A DNA stretch of 64,000 bases, taken from assembly GCF_000190635.1 (NCBI RefSeq), contig NC_015172.1, forward strand, positions 3,100,001 through 3,164,000. Direction: 5' to 3'. This document shows positions 51,294-60,248 of the stretch, piece after piece. Positions within the stretch are counted from its first letter, which is position 1, and every line of letters starts with the position of its first letter. Under the pieces are notes generated by a model. The model ran no database searches. It saw only the letters and a program-made list of their open reading frames with translations, and had not been told where the DNA came from. Source of the stretch: Syntrophobotulus glycolicus DSM 8271. GTDB lineage: Bacteria > Bacillota > Desulfitobacteriia > Desulfitobacteriales > Syntrophobotulaceae. The position numbers were made by a program, and so were the translations under genes.

Positions 51294-52046
51294 TTACAAT
51301 GGAACAACCACCGGCCTGTCTTGATATTTCCTGATGACCACCGGGACAGAATAAACGTTTTCAATATTTTCCGGGGTCATGACCTCCAGACCGCCTATCG
51401 CAAAGATTTTCCCTTCTTTAAGCAAAAGAAACTTATTGGCAAAGCGCAAGGCCAAGTTCAGATCATGCATTGTTACGATTGCCGCAATCTGTTGCTTCTT
51501 TACCACTGTTTTTATGATATTGATGACCTCAAGCTGATTCTTCAGATCAAGGTTGCTGGTAGGCTCGTCAAGCATAAGCAGATCAGGCTCCTGCGCCAAA
51601 GCTCTGGCTATCCATACCTTTTGGACCTCACCTCCGCTCAATTCATCAAGATACCTTAAAGCATAGTCCCCGAGCTCCAATGTATTGAGGACCCGCCGGG
51701 TAATTTCCAGATCCCCGGGACTGACATCCCATTTAATATAGGGTTTTCTGCCCATCAATACCGTATCAAAAACTGTACATCTTGTCCCTTCCTGTTTTTG
51801 GGCGACATAACCGACCCTCTTCGCCAATTCAACACGGCTTAAATGGGAAATCTCATCTTGATGAATGCAGACTGCACCGCCCCGCGGTTTTAAGACACGG
51901 TTAAGACATTTCAGCAAGGTGGACTTCCCTACCCCGTTCGTCCCCAATACCGCCAGACAATCGCCCTGATCAACGGAAAAATCAATATCCTGAAATACGA
52001 AATGACTGGGATATCGAAATTCCAATCCCCGTACATGCAAAATCAT
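51294..52046 (-). CDS. ABC importer ATPase (FecE/BtuD family)
   Basis: A 250-residue ATPase: Walker A VLGTNGVGKSTLLKCLNRVL, Q loop YVAQKQEGTRCTVFDTVLMG, signature LDELSGGEVQKVWIARALAQ, Walker B DLLMLDEPTSNLD and switch TMHDLNLAL. This is the FecE/FhuC/BtuD type used by iron-siderophore, cobalamin and some molybdate importers. It overlaps the permease gene by 4 bp and is followed by the binding-protein gene after a 66-bp gap. Confidence 0.92.
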   Translation of the reverse strand: MILHVRGLEFRYPSHFVFQDIDFSVDQGDCLAVLGTNGVGKSTLLKCLNRVLKPRGGAVCIHQDEISHLSRVELAKRVGYVAQKQEGTRCTVFDTVLMGRKPYIKWDVSPGDLEITRRVLNTLELGDYALRYLDELSGGEVQKVWIARALAQEPDLLMLDEPTSNLDLKNQLEVINIIKTVVKKQQIAAIVTMHDLNLALRFANKFLLLKEGKIFAIGGLEVMTPENIENVYSVPVVIRKYQDRPVVVPL

Positions 52047-53089
52047 GTTGTCCGGTACCCCCTTGCCAAAAGATAGAGGAACAACGGTGCGCCCATAAAA
52101 GAAGTAATTGCGCCTACAGGCAAAACTATGGGGGAGATCATTGTCCTGGCCAGAGTATCCGATGCCAAAAGGAGTATCGCGCCCAAAAAAGTTGCTGCCG
52201 GGATCAAAAAACGGTGATCAGCGCCAACGATTCTCCGCATGATTTGCGGGGCGACCAGACCGATAAATCCGATAATGCCTAGAAAGGATACTGCTACAGC
52301 AGCGATCAGACAGGAAACAAACATTCCCTCCATGCGTACTCTTTCCACATTGACCCCTAATCCCTTGGCTGTTTCTTCTCCGCTGTTTATGGCATTGTAA
52401 TCCCATCTCCGGAACATAAAGTAAGTAACCCCTATCCCTACCAGAAACGCCATGATGGAGACTTCCCGCCAGGAAGCCCTCCCCAGGTCGCCAAAGGTCC
52501 AGAAAACTACCGCCGCGACCTGGACATCCTGGGCAAAATACTGAATGAGAATCGTACCTGCCGTAAAAAGGGAGCCCAAGGCCACCCCGGCCAAAACCAT
52601 AGCCTCAGGTGTAAATCCCCTCAGTTTGGATAAAAGCAGGATAATCAAGGTAGCCGCCATTGCGCATAGAAAAGCCGAAATTGTCACGATATAGGGATTA
52701 TTAATCATTACGGCATCGGCATTCGTGCTCTGAATGCTTCCTGCGCCAAAACTAATAATCGCCATATTGGCTCCGAAAGCCGCCGCATTGGATATGCCCA
52801 AAGTGGAGGGAGAAGCCAGGGGGTTGCGCAGGTTATTCTGCATCACACAGCCTGCCGCAGCTAAGCCTGCACCCGCGATCATCCCGGCCAATACCCTGGG
52901 CAGACGAATGTTCCAGATCACAACATCAGATACACTGCTTCCTTTTCCTAAAATCGTCATGATTACCTGATACGGGTTCAACTCTGCCGATCCGGCATTG
53001 ATTGCCAGCAAGGCCAATATGACCATTGACCCTGCCAGCAACAGAATGATCGCTTTTTTCCTGCCCGTATATTTTTGATAGCTATCCAT
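52043..53089 (-). CDS. ABC importer permease (FecCD family)
   Basis: A 348-residue, ten-helix permease of the FecCD/BtuC family: WNIRLPRVLAGMIAGAGLAA, VMQNNLRNPLASPSTLGISN, GIIGFIGLVAPQIMRRIVG and PVGAITSFMGAPLFLYLLAR are all conserved. It forms the homodimeric channel of the importer. The segment GEETAKGLGVNVERVRMEGM is the cytoplasmic coupling region. It overlaps the ATPase gene and follows the TsaA-like gene by 3 bp, so all form one operon. Confidence 0.92.
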   Translation of the reverse strand: MDSYQKYTGRKKAIILLLAGSMVILALLAINAGSAELNPYQVIMTILGKGSSVSDVVIWNIRLPRVLAGMIAGAGLAAAGCVMQNNLRNPLASPSTLGISNAAAFGANMAIISFGAGSIQSTNADAVMINNPYIVTISAFLCAMAATLIILLLSKLRGFTPEAMVLAGVALGSLFTAGTILIQYFAQDVQVAAVVFWTFGDLGRASWREVSIMAFLVGIGVTYFMFRRWDYNAINSGEETAKGLGVNVERVRMEGMFVSCLIAAVAVSFLGIIGFIGLVAPQIMRRIVGADHRFLIPAATFLGAILLLASDTLARTMISPIVLPVGAITSFMGAPLFLYLLARGYRTT

Positions 53090-53092
53090 ACC

Positions 53093-53539
53093 TCATGCTT
53101 GGCCTTTCCTCTGCTTTTCCGGTATCCAGCCGATTTTCGCCCCCTCAATACTGTCTATCTCACTGGAATACGGTTTGATATCCAGCAAGAAGCTGCCGTC
53201 AATGGCATCAACCCCGCGTACCAATAAAGTGCTGCCTTTTCTTTGCACCAAATCAGCTGCACAAAAGGCTATCGGATTGGGCCTGGCCGGTGAACGGCAG
53301 GCAAAAACCCCCTTCACTTCCGGTCCAAAGGGTGTTGTCGTCTGTAAAAGATCCCTTTTGGAAAGATGTCCCCAGTAAAGAACAATGAGATGGGTTGCTT
53401 TTTCAATTCCTTGCAGTCCATCTATGTACTCAGAAAAGATTTCTATTTCTGATACGGCTTCAGACAAGCGCCCCTGACGCGGCGCATCTTTAGTTTCCTG
53501 ATATGGACTGTGAATGATCCCGATCGGTTTAAGCTCCAT
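53093..53539 (-). CDS. TsaA/TrmO-like SAM-dependent methyltransferase family protein
   Basis: A 148-residue protein of the TsaA (UPF0066, VirR/YaeB) family: LKPIGIIHSPYQETKDAPRQ, THLIVLYWGHLSKRDLL, GVFACRSPARPNPIAFCAAD and GVDAIDGSFLLDIKPY. E. coli TrmO methylates t6A37 in tRNA-Thr. Short members next to metal-transport and FmdE genes in anaerobes may have another substrate. ATG 53539 has GGAGGG 5 nt upstream. It lies between a Nik/Opp-type ATPase gene and the FecCD permease gene with gaps of 11 and 3 bp. Confidence 0.85.
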   Translation of the reverse strand: MELKPIGIIHSPYQETKDAPRQGRLSEAVSEIEIFSEYIDGLQGIEKATHLIVLYWGHLSKRDLLQTTTPFGPEVKGVFACRSPARPNPIAFCAADLVQRKGSTLLVRGVDAIDGSFLLDIKPYSSEIDSIEGAKIGWIPEKQRKGQA

Positions 53540-53550
53540 AAGCCCTCCTG

Positions 53551-54153
53551 TCATTTTGCTTCCAGATCAATGATTCTTGTACATATCCGCTCGGCAAGCG
53601 CCTGGTTATGGGTGACCACCAGCAAGCCAAGCTTTCTTTCCTGAACCGCTCGCAAAAGATAGGTCCAGATCTGGGCCTGGGTGATCACATCCAGCATGGT
53701 GCTTATTTCATCGGCGATCAAAAATTTGGTCTTCGCCCCAAGGGCCCTGGCTATACAGAAACGCTGAAGCTCCCCTCCGGATAATTCATTGGGCCAGCGC
53801 TGCAGCCATTCTTCCTCGATTCCCATGGATTTCAGCAATTCCTGATCCACAGAACAGCCTTCAAATAAGGTATCCTTTAACTTCCATCTGGGATTGACCG
53901 CTTTTTCCGGATGCTGGTAGATCAGTTGCACCGGACAATATCCCTTCTTTGGCAAGGGCCTGCCCTCAAGCAAAATCTCTCCTGCCGCCGGACTTGCATA
54001 TCCCGCCAGCAATTTAACTAAAGTACTTTTCCCATAACCGCTCGGAGCAATCAGACCAACTCTCTCCTCCTGCTCCATCTGGAAATGAAAATTCTTTAAA
54101 ATCCACGGGCCTTTGCCGTAGCGAAAGCTGATGTTTCTGGCTTCAAGTCGCAT
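53551..54153 (-). CDS. ABC ATPase of the nickel/oligopeptide importer class (NikE/OppF-like, short)
   Basis: A 200-residue ATPase: Walker A LIAPSGYGKSTLVKLLAGYA, Q loop LIYQHPEKAVNPRWKLKDTL, signature NELSGGELQRFCIARALGAK and Walker B FLIADEISTMLDV. The QHPEKAVNPRW region is typical of NikE/OppF. It lacks the C-terminal Cys-containing extension of OppF, as NikE often does. It overlaps the NikD-like gene by 11 bp. The permease upstream is truncated and no binding protein is present, so its transporter may be dead or rely on subunits encoded elsewhere. Confidence 0.85.
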   Translation of the reverse strand: MRLEARNISFRYGKGPWILKNFHFQMEQEERVGLIAPSGYGKSTLVKLLAGYASPAAGEILLEGRPLPKKGYCPVQLIYQHPEKAVNPRWKLKDTLFEGCSVDQELLKSMGIEEEWLQRWPNELSGGELQRFCIARALGAKTKFLIADEISTMLDVITQAQIWTYLLRAVQERKLGLLVVTHNQALAERICTRIIDLEAK

Positions 54154-55072
54154 GACAGCACCTCACCGTCCCACCGCGCAGCTCCTGAAAAGCAACCGGA
54201 CGATTGCACTCCTCAGTCTTGATCTGACAGCGGGCAGCGAAAACACATCCCGATACTTTCCGTCCCGCATAGGGCTGAGACCCCGGTATCGCTTGAAAGC
54301 CATTTTGGGGCAAAGCATTCCATAACGCTTTGCTGTAAGGGTGCCTGAGGGCCTCCCTCCCTTGGATAAAATCAGCGACGGGTGCGACCTCCACCGTCGT
54401 CCCTCCATAAAATACCGCTATCCGGTCCGCAACCCGGCAGGCCAGATCAAGCTCATGCGTTATCAGCATGACAGACCGCCCTTCATCCGCCAAAGCCCGT
54501 AAATGGCGCATGGTTTCTTCCGCTACGGCCGGATGCAGTCCGGGGGTCGGTTCATCGGCGATAATCAGACCTGCTGCACCGATCACTGCCGTTGCCACCA
54601 GGACCCGCCTGGCCATCCCCCCTGACAATTGAAAAGGATACATCTCTTCCGTTTCCGAACCCAGCTGATATTTCTCAAATACTCTGCGCTGGGCTTCCGC
54701 GCTCCCGTTTGTCCCCCGGACTTGGGCCCCGATCTTCATCAAAGGGTCCAAATAAGTAACGGATTGAGGAACAAGAACCAGTTCTCTGCCGCGCAGCTTT
54801 TCCTGGCGGGAACTTGTTAATTCCCGGCCCCGGTATTTCAGGGAACCGCTTACCCTGGCGTTCGAGGGCAAAATACCCAAAATGGCGTGAGCCAGCAGGC
54901 TTTTGCCGGAACCGCTGGAACCGACAATCGCCAGGATTTCTCCTGCCTGAATTTGAATACTCAAGCTGGAGATCACCTCCAGTTCTCTTTGCCGGAGACC
55001 TTTTTCATATTGTCTGAAACTGACGGCCAGATTTTCTATTTCCAGAATCGGCGGTGTCCCGTCCTTAACCAT
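54143..55072 (-). CDS. ABC ATPase of the nickel/oligopeptide importer class (NikD/OppD-like)
   Basis: A 309-residue ATPase: Walker A IVGSSGSGKSLLAHAILGIL, Q loop LVPQSVTYLDPLMKIGAQVR, signature PFQLSGGMARRVLVATAVIG, Walker B LIIADEPTPGLHP and switch MLITHELDLACRVADRIAVF. The C-terminal oligo_HPY-type domain contains CVFAARCQIKTEEC, a Cys-rich motif that binds an Fe-S cluster or metal in this family. It starts 26 bp downstream of a truncated permease remnant. Whether this ATPase pair still works is unclear. Confidence 0.87.
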   Translation of the reverse strand: MVKDGTPPILEIENLAVSFRQYEKGLRQRELEVISSLSIQIQAGEILAIVGSSGSGKSLLAHAILGILPSNARVSGSLKYRGRELTSSRQEKLRGRELVLVPQSVTYLDPLMKIGAQVRGTNGSAEAQRRVFEKYQLGSETEEMYPFQLSGGMARRVLVATAVIGAAGLIIADEPTPGLHPAVAEETMRHLRALADEGRSVMLITHELDLACRVADRIAVFYGGTTVEVAPVADFIQGREALRHPYSKALWNALPQNGFQAIPGSQPYAGRKVSGCVFAARCQIKTEECNRPVAFQELRGGTVRCCHAT

Positions 55073-55098
55073 TATCCTGTCCCCCTTTGCTTATCCCT

Positions 55099-55389
55099 TT
55101 ATTCATGGGCCCGGTGAGGATCAATCAGCAGCCTGAGGTTTTCCCCCAGGACATCAAATAACAAGACCAGTAAGAGTAAAGCCAGCCCCGGGAAGAAAGC
55201 CAGCCACCACATGCCCATCGACAGATATTTCATCGATTCCGACAAAATCACCCCGATCGCCGGCATCTGGACAGGCAGGCCAAAGCCCAAAAAGGTGATT
55301 GCGGCTTCATGCAAAATTGCGTGGGGAAATAACAGAATCAGCCCGACGGCAAATTGGATAATTTGTTTGCTGCAGCCATTGTTAAAATA
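55099..55389 (-). pseudogene. Truncated DppC/NikC-type ABC permease (C-terminal fragment)
   Basis: About 95 codons match only the end of a Dpp/NikC permease: QFAVGLILLFPHAILHEAAI then TFLGFGLPVQMPAIGVILSE and WWLAFFPGLALLLLVLLFDV. Homology fades near 55380 and a stop (TGA, RC of 55390-55392) closes the frame upstream. The N-terminal two-thirds, the partner permease and the binding protein are gone; the next gene upstream is an unrelated, divergent one. It marks a deletion breakpoint that left the two ATPase genes behind. Confidence 0.8.
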
Positions 55390-55641
55390 TCAAATCAAGC
55401 ACATTCCCACAATCCTGACGGGGGGGATAAAAACTAACGAGGTTCCCTGGCCTATAGACTGATCAGGCCTTTTGTCTTAAAATGAACTTGTTAAATAAAA
55501 TTTAAAAAAAATACATTATTTTTAACCAAAACCATATTGCTAAACCTTTTCATAACTAGTTAAAATAAGTATCAGGCAACCGTTAAACCTACCCGGTTTA
55601 AATCTGGTTTCAATTATAGAAACAATGAGTGAGGGATAATC

Positions 55642-56706
55642 ATGTTCATTGGCGCACGCATTATTAAAACAGGCTTGGCAATTACCTTGACCATATTCAT
55701 CTGTAAGTATTTGCATGTTGAAGCTGTTCTTTTTGCTACGGCCACTGCCGCTGTGAATATGCAGCCGACGGTAAACAAATCTATCCGAAACGCCTGGGAG
55801 CAGGTCGCCGTCCATGTGATCGGAATCATCATTGCCGTAGGCTTCGGCCTGACTTTAGGCACAGGTCCTTTTATCATCGGTCTGGCCGTTATTGTCATGC
55901 TGACCATAACAACCAGTCTCAAGCTGGCCCAAAATCTGGACTTAGGCGCTCTGGCCGTTATCTTGATTCTGGAATCCTCGCCCGACCATTTTCTGGCCGA
56001 TGTTCAACTGCACGCTTCCGCTATTTTTATCGGCTTGGGTGTTGCTCTGCTTGTGAACAGGATTCTTGCTCCCCCCAAATTCAAGAAACAGCTTAACGAG
56101 GAACTTTACACCATTTTCCAGGAGACTTCTATTTATTTTTTAGGCAGTCTGAATTCTTTTGTCAATTCCCATTCCCTTGAATCCTATACTTTACGCGAGC
56201 CTGTGGAACTAAAAGCAAAATTGGAAAGAGTGATGCAAACCTATGAGCATGCCAGAGAAGAATTTACGGAAAAAGATAATCCCTTATTCTTCGAGCGGAT
56301 GCTGGAAGTAAACAGGGGCTTTATTGAACGGGGGATGAGCATTAACGAAATGACCTGTCAGCGGGTCAAAAGAAGACTGGCTCCCGATTCCCCACTCCAG
56401 ATCCGGGAAGTAAGCCCGGAATTCACTCAGGTGCTCCACGCGCTTTCCGTCGGGGAAACCAGATTGGCCCAGCTTGTGCGGGATATGGTCAACGGCATGC
56501 GGGAAGGGCTTTATTTTGGTTCCTATGAGGATTGCGACGAATATTGGATGATGTTTGATCAGGCGCTTGACGAGTGGCAAACTACGGTCAAGGGGGTCTT
56601 CTATTTAAGAGCTTTGATGGAGATATCCGTGGTTGCGACCGAGATGCGCTGGGCCCACCGGAGAATGCGGAGCTTGCATGAAATCAGAAGCAATCACAAA
56701 GCCTAG
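55642..56706 (+). CDS. Aromatic acid exporter family protein (ArAE/FUSC-like)
   Basis: A 354-residue membrane protein. The N-terminal 140 residues hold about five helices of the ArAE_1 family (MFIGARIIKTGLAITLTIFI, HVEAVLFATATAAVNMQPTV, NKSIRNAWEQVAVHVIGI), followed by a cytoplasmic helical domain. Members such as AaeB relatives export aromatic carboxylic acids. It is monocistronic with a terminator after it. Given the arylacetate chemistry in the T-box operon, export of aromatic acids is a plausible but unproven job here. Confidence 0.82.
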   Translation: MFIGARIIKTGLAITLTIFICKYLHVEAVLFATATAAVNMQPTVNKSIRNAWEQVAVHVIGIIIAVGFGLTLGTGPFIIGLAVIVMLTITTSLKLAQNLDLGALAVILILESSPDHFLADVQLHASAIFIGLGVALLVNRILAPPKFKKQLNEELYTIFQETSIYFLGSLNSFVNSHSLESYTLREPVELKAKLERVMQTYEHAREEFTEKDNPLFFERMLEVNRGFIERGMSINEMTCQRVKRRLAPDSPLQIREVSPEFTQVLHALSVGETRLAQLVRDMVNGMREGLYFGSYEDCDEYWMMFDQALDEWQTTVKGVFYLRALMEISVVATEMRWAHRRMRSLHEIRSNHKA

Positions 56707-56747
56707 TTTGGGCAAAGGGTCTCTGAAGTATTTTTAGCGATAAATAT

Positions 56748-56784
56748 AACCAGTTGAGCTTGATCGCTCAGCTGGTTGTCCTTT
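56748..56784 (+). terminator. Intrinsic terminator after the aromatic acid exporter
   Basis: AACCAGTTGAGC (56748-56759) pairs with GCTCAGCTGGTT (56766-56777) with one G-T pair; followed by GTCCTTTTG. It may also serve the convergent dedA gene. Confidence 0.75.
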
Positions 56785-56808
56785 TGTTCCCTATAACGGG
56801 TATTCCTA

Positions 56809-57441
56809 TTATTTTTTGACAGAATGATCTTTTTTTATGGTATACTGCTTAACAATAACTATCATGATGATAAGAGCAATCCCACCTATCACGATATACT
56901 CAAACTTATGGAATATGGGCCGAATGATGGTGGCGTAATTCTGCCCAAACTTAAATCCCAGATAAATCAGGAGAGCATTCCAGGGAATCATACCGATGAA
57001 GGAAAAAATCAAAAACTTTTTAAAATCCAGTTTTGCGATACCGGCAGGCAGGGAAATAAATGTTCTGATCACCGGCAGGAGTCTGCCGAAAAATACTGCG
57101 GACGCACCATATTTTAAAAAGGTTTTTTCAGCCAAGTGGAAATGCTTCAGGGAAACAAAGAAGTACTTTCCATAGTTCAGGATGAACGGTCTTCCTCCAT
57201 AATAGCCGATCAGATACGCGATGATCGATCCCACCATACTTCCAACTGCGGCAGCAATATTTACCCCCAGCAGAGAAATCCCCCGTCCTCCCAGAACCAT
57301 GTTCCCTCCCAGGGGAAGGACAATCTCACTCGGAAGGGGTATGCAGGCGCTTTCCAGCATCATCCCTAAAGCAACACCCATATATCCCAATGAATTGATG
57401 ATCGCTACAATCTGTCTCACAATCTCCTCAAATAAGACCAT
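56809..57441 (-). CDS. DedA family membrane protein (VTT domain)
   Basis: A 210-residue DedA protein with the reentrant-helix motifs: GMMLESACIPLPSEIVLPLG, GSIIAYLIGYYGGRPFILNY, FGRLLPVIRTFISLPAGIAK and FSFIGMIPWNALLIYLGFKF. The conserved Glu, Arg (FGRLLPVIRTF) and Pro residues are present. DedA proteins help maintain proton motive force and act in lipid carrier recycling (undecaprenyl phosphate) or polymyxin resistance. GGGAG lies upstream of ATG 57441. It is divergent from the Na/Pi cotransporter gene. Confidence 0.92.
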   Translation of the reverse strand: MVLFEEIVRQIVAIINSLGYMGVALGMMLESACIPLPSEIVLPLGGNMVLGGRGISLLGVNIAAAVGSMVGSIIAYLIGYYGGRPFILNYGKYFFVSLKHFHLAEKTFLKYGASAVFFGRLLPVIRTFISLPAGIAKLDFKKFLIFSFIGMIPWNALLIYLGFKFGQNYATIIRPIFHKFEYIVIGGIALIIMIVIVKQYTIKKDHSVKK

Positions 57442-57609
57442 AATGTTCTCCCTTATCTTTTTATTGATTCATGGTTCTCAAATGGTTGATTCTGAATAAG
57501 CTTTAAATCAGTCCATTTGATTCTACCTTTGATTGAGCCTCAACGTCAAGAGAACCTTTCCAATAAATTCTATTTAGTTTATACTGCTGATGGCAAGGGA
57601 GGGATTCGG

Positions 57610-59217
57610 ATGACAATTACCCTAAATATGGTTGCTCAGCTTTTGGGAGGACTTGGTCTATTTTTCTACGGAGTCAATACTCTGGCGGACGGACTTCAAA
57701 AATTGGCCGCCAATAAATTAAGAAATATCCTTGAGTCCTTAACCCGCAATTCCTTTTCAGCGGCCATATTTGGTACGGCCATGACCATAGTCCTGCAAAG
57801 CAGTGCCGCTTCCACCGTAATGGTCGTCGAGTTTGTCAACTCGGGCTTATTGTCGCTTACCCAGGCTCTGGGGATTTCTTTGGGTTCTTCTTTAGGGACA
57901 TATGTTCTGATTAAATTGATTTCATTTCCGTTCATTGATTTTGCTTTAATCCTGATTTTTATTGGGTTTATTTCGTTTTTGATCATGAAGAGTGTTAAAG
58001 CCAGAAGAGCCGGTCAGTCTTTAATCGGGTTCGGTTGTGTTTTTATTGGCATGAGCTTTATGTCCGGCGCTTTCTCCCCCTTAAAAAATATGCCCGGAGT
58101 CTATAGCTTTCTTCATCATTTCGGCTCAATTCCTATCCTGGGCATCTTGGCCGGGCTTGTTCTGACCGCTTTAATGCAAAGCAGCTCCGCCTTTCTGGCC
58201 GTAATGATTTCTTTGGCCAATAACGGGCTTCTTTCCATTCAAGCGATCATTGCGCTGGTTATGGGCGCGCATATCGGAGGCACGATGACCACTCTCCTTT
58301 CCTCTTTGGGAACAGAGAAGGTCGACGCTTTGCGGGTTGCTTTAGCCAACAGTCTTTACCGGATCATCGCGGCAGTCCTGCTCATGCCCTTTTCTGCTGA
58401 ATTCGCGCGCTTTATTCAATGGACCACTCCTGATTTAGCTGGAGAAGTGGCCAATGCCTACCTCTTCTCGACCCTTTTCATCGTGATCTTATTCCTGCCG
58501 TTTAATCATATTCTGGCCAGAGTGCTGATCAGATTTGTCCGCAGCGCGAAAAGGGAAGCGAAAGAAATCAGACTGAAATACATGACCAAGGCTTCCCTGG
58601 AAATTCCGACGATTGCCCTGAATCAGGCCGGTCAGGAAATCAGGTGGCAAGGGCAAAAAATCCTTGAGCACATGTATGAGCTGCTTCCCCGTACGATCTC
58701 CACCGGAGATCCCCGCTGGATAACTGAGATTGAGGAAACAGAGAAAGAAATTGATCAATATTATATGCTCATCGCCAAATACCTGGCATCCCTCTTTAAT
58801 CAAAGCATGACTCAGGACCAAATCGTCCGCACCCATAATTACCAGCTTATCGCCAAAGAATGGGAATATCTGGCCGACCGGATTATCGTGATGGCCAGAT
58901 TTATTCAGAAACTGTATTCTGACGGAACGGTGATTCCTCCCGAAGACTTGGAAAGATTTCACCATCTTTATTCCACTGTGTCAAAGAATTTCCTTGATTT
59001 GCTGCTCCTGCTGGATACCAGAGACCATACCCTGCTGTCCCGGATCACATCGGTTCACGATGAAATTACCGAGTTGTATAAAACCCTTCAGATTGGTACG
59101 GTATGTGATCATGAAGAAGACTTTACCTCTGAGAAAAACATCATGTTGGACCTTTACAACTTGTTATTCAGAATCAGCGAGCACCTGAAAAATATCGCCA
59201 CAATGATCAATGACTGA
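57610..59217 (+). CDS. Na+/phosphate cotransporter family protein with PhoU-like domain
   Basis: A 535-residue protein. The membrane part contains two inverted Na_Pi_cotrans repeats with the QSS motifs (TIVLQSSAASTVMVVEFVNS and TALMQSSSAFLAVMISLANN). The C-terminal 190 residues are a PhoU-like helical domain (EIEETEKEIDQYYMLIAKYL, HNYQLIAKEWEYLADRII). It imports phosphate or a related anion with sodium; the PhoU domain may regulate it. ATG 57610 has GGGAGGG upstream. It is monocistronic and convergent with queE. Confidence 0.9.
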   Translation: MTITLNMVAQLLGGLGLFFYGVNTLADGLQKLAANKLRNILESLTRNSFSAAIFGTAMTIVLQSSAASTVMVVEFVNSGLLSLTQALGISLGSSLGTYVLIKLISFPFIDFALILIFIGFISFLIMKSVKARRAGQSLIGFGCVFIGMSFMSGAFSPLKNMPGVYSFLHHFGSIPILGILAGLVLTALMQSSSAFLAVMISLANNGLLSIQAIIALVMGAHIGGTMTTLLSSLGTEKVDALRVALANSLYRIIAAVLLMPFSAEFARFIQWTTPDLAGEVANAYLFSTLFIVILFLPFNHILARVLIRFVRSAKREAKEIRLKYMTKASLEIPTIALNQAGQEIRWQGQKILEHMYELLPRTISTGDPRWITEIEETEKEIDQYYMLIAKYLASLFNQSMTQDQIVRTHNYQLIAKEWEYLADRIIVMARFIQKLYSDGTVIPPEDLERFHHLYSTVSKNFLDLLLLLDTRDHTLLSRITSVHDEITELYKTLQIGTVCDHEEDFTSEKNIMLDLYNLLFRISEHLKNIATMIND

Positions 59218-59267
59218 TGGGACGATCAAAACTGCGGAACCTTCCGAGGGCGCACGGCGGGGACTTT

Positions 59268-59864
59268 TCAGCGAACCCCGATCAGTTTGTGCAATTGCAG
59301 GGTGAGCCGGCAAAAAGGGTATTGAGCTACTATGCTCAGGGCTTTTTTGATCATTTCGGACCGGACATTTTCAGGAGAAAGAAAAATATTCGGACATGAG
59401 TTGAACTCAAGCTGAGCGAGAATATCCGCTGAAAAATCTTCATCTACCACAAACTTATATTCATTTGCTTTACTTTTGATTGAAGGCTGGACAAGATATC
59501 CGCTTTCTTTTTTGGGAGATACGGTAATCCATGCCTCTTGAGGATAGGACTCTTTCCATGGCTGGGTCCCGTTTGTTTCAATATGGACCTTCTTTCCGGC
59601 AGCCTTCAAGCTCTCAAGCAATGCTGTCAGGTCGTGCAATAACGGTTCCCCGCCTGTGAGGATAACCCGTTCAGAGTGAACCGCGGCCAAAATCTCATCC
59701 GCGGTCATTTTCTCCGGCTTCCCCTCCCAAGTCCCTTTGCTGTCACACCACGCGCATCTCAGATTGCATTGCTGTAAACGGACAAAGCTAGCGGCCGCTC
59801 CCGTCCAGTAACCTTCTCCCTGAATACTGTCAAAAATCTCGTGAACAGGGTACTCCTTACTCAC
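59268..59864 (-). CDS. queE: 7-carboxy-7-deazaguanine synthase QueE (radical SAM)
   Basis: A radical SAM enzyme of about 198 residues: VHEIFDSIQGEGYWTGAAAS, cluster motif CNLRCAWCDSKGTWEG (C-x3-C-x2-C), ILTGGEPLLHDLTALLESLK and HIETNGTQPWKES. It makes the 7-deazaguanine core from carboxytetrahydropterin in queuosine/preQ0 synthesis. I favour GTG 59864, with AAGGTGA upstream and an 8-bp overlap with queD; ATG 59879 is the alternative. It is last in the queC-queD-queE operon. Confidence 0.92.
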   Translation of the reverse strand: MSKEYPVHEIFDSIQGEGYWTGAAASFVRLQQCNLRCAWCDSKGTWEGKPEKMTADEILAAVHSERVILTGGEPLLHDLTALLESLKAAGKKVHIETNGTQPWKESYPQEAWITVSPKKESGYLVQPSIKSKANEYKFVVDEDFSADILAQLEFNSCPNIFLSPENVRSEMIKKALSIVAQYPFCRLTLQLHKLIGVR

Positions 59865-60243
59865 CAATATCACCTTCATGAATTTCCACATAAGATGTGG
59901 GTGTTTCATAGAGCCGGATAAATTTAACGGGAATATTGGCCGCCAGTAAGGTCTTCATCATCCAGAGAGCGATATTTTCCGAAGTAGGCCTGAACGATAC
60001 AAGCTCATTGATATACTGATGGTCCAGCTTATCGATTATTTTTTCTTTTATTGCCTGCTTCAATTTGACAAAATCCCACACCATGCCGTCATCGGCCGCT
60101 CCGGCCTCATTTTTCACCGGTCCATAAATACCGACCTGGAGCTTATAGGTATGCCCGTGGAGATTTTGGCATAGGCCCTGATAGCCCTCCAGCCTGTGAG
60201 CGGCATCAAATGTAAATTCTTTTACTATTGTTGCTTTCGCCAT
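59857..60243 (-). CDS. queD: 6-carboxytetrahydropterin synthase QueD
   Basis: A 128-residue T-fold enzyme: FTFDAAHRLEGYQGLCQNLH contains the zinc His and catalytic Cys, followed by HGHTYKLQVGIYGPV with the other two zinc His residues, and YETPTSYVEI with the pterin-binding Glu. It converts dihydroneopterin triphosphate to 6-carboxytetrahydropterin. It is 5 bp after queC and overlaps queE. A folE gene is not in this window. Confidence 0.94.
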   Translation of the reverse strand: MAKATIVKEFTFDAAHRLEGYQGLCQNLHGHTYKLQVGIYGPVKNEAGAADDGMVWDFVKLKQAIKEKIIDKLDHQYINELVSFRPTSENIALWMMKTLLAANIPVKFIRLYETPTSYVEIHEGDIGE

Positions 60244-60248
60244 AAAAT

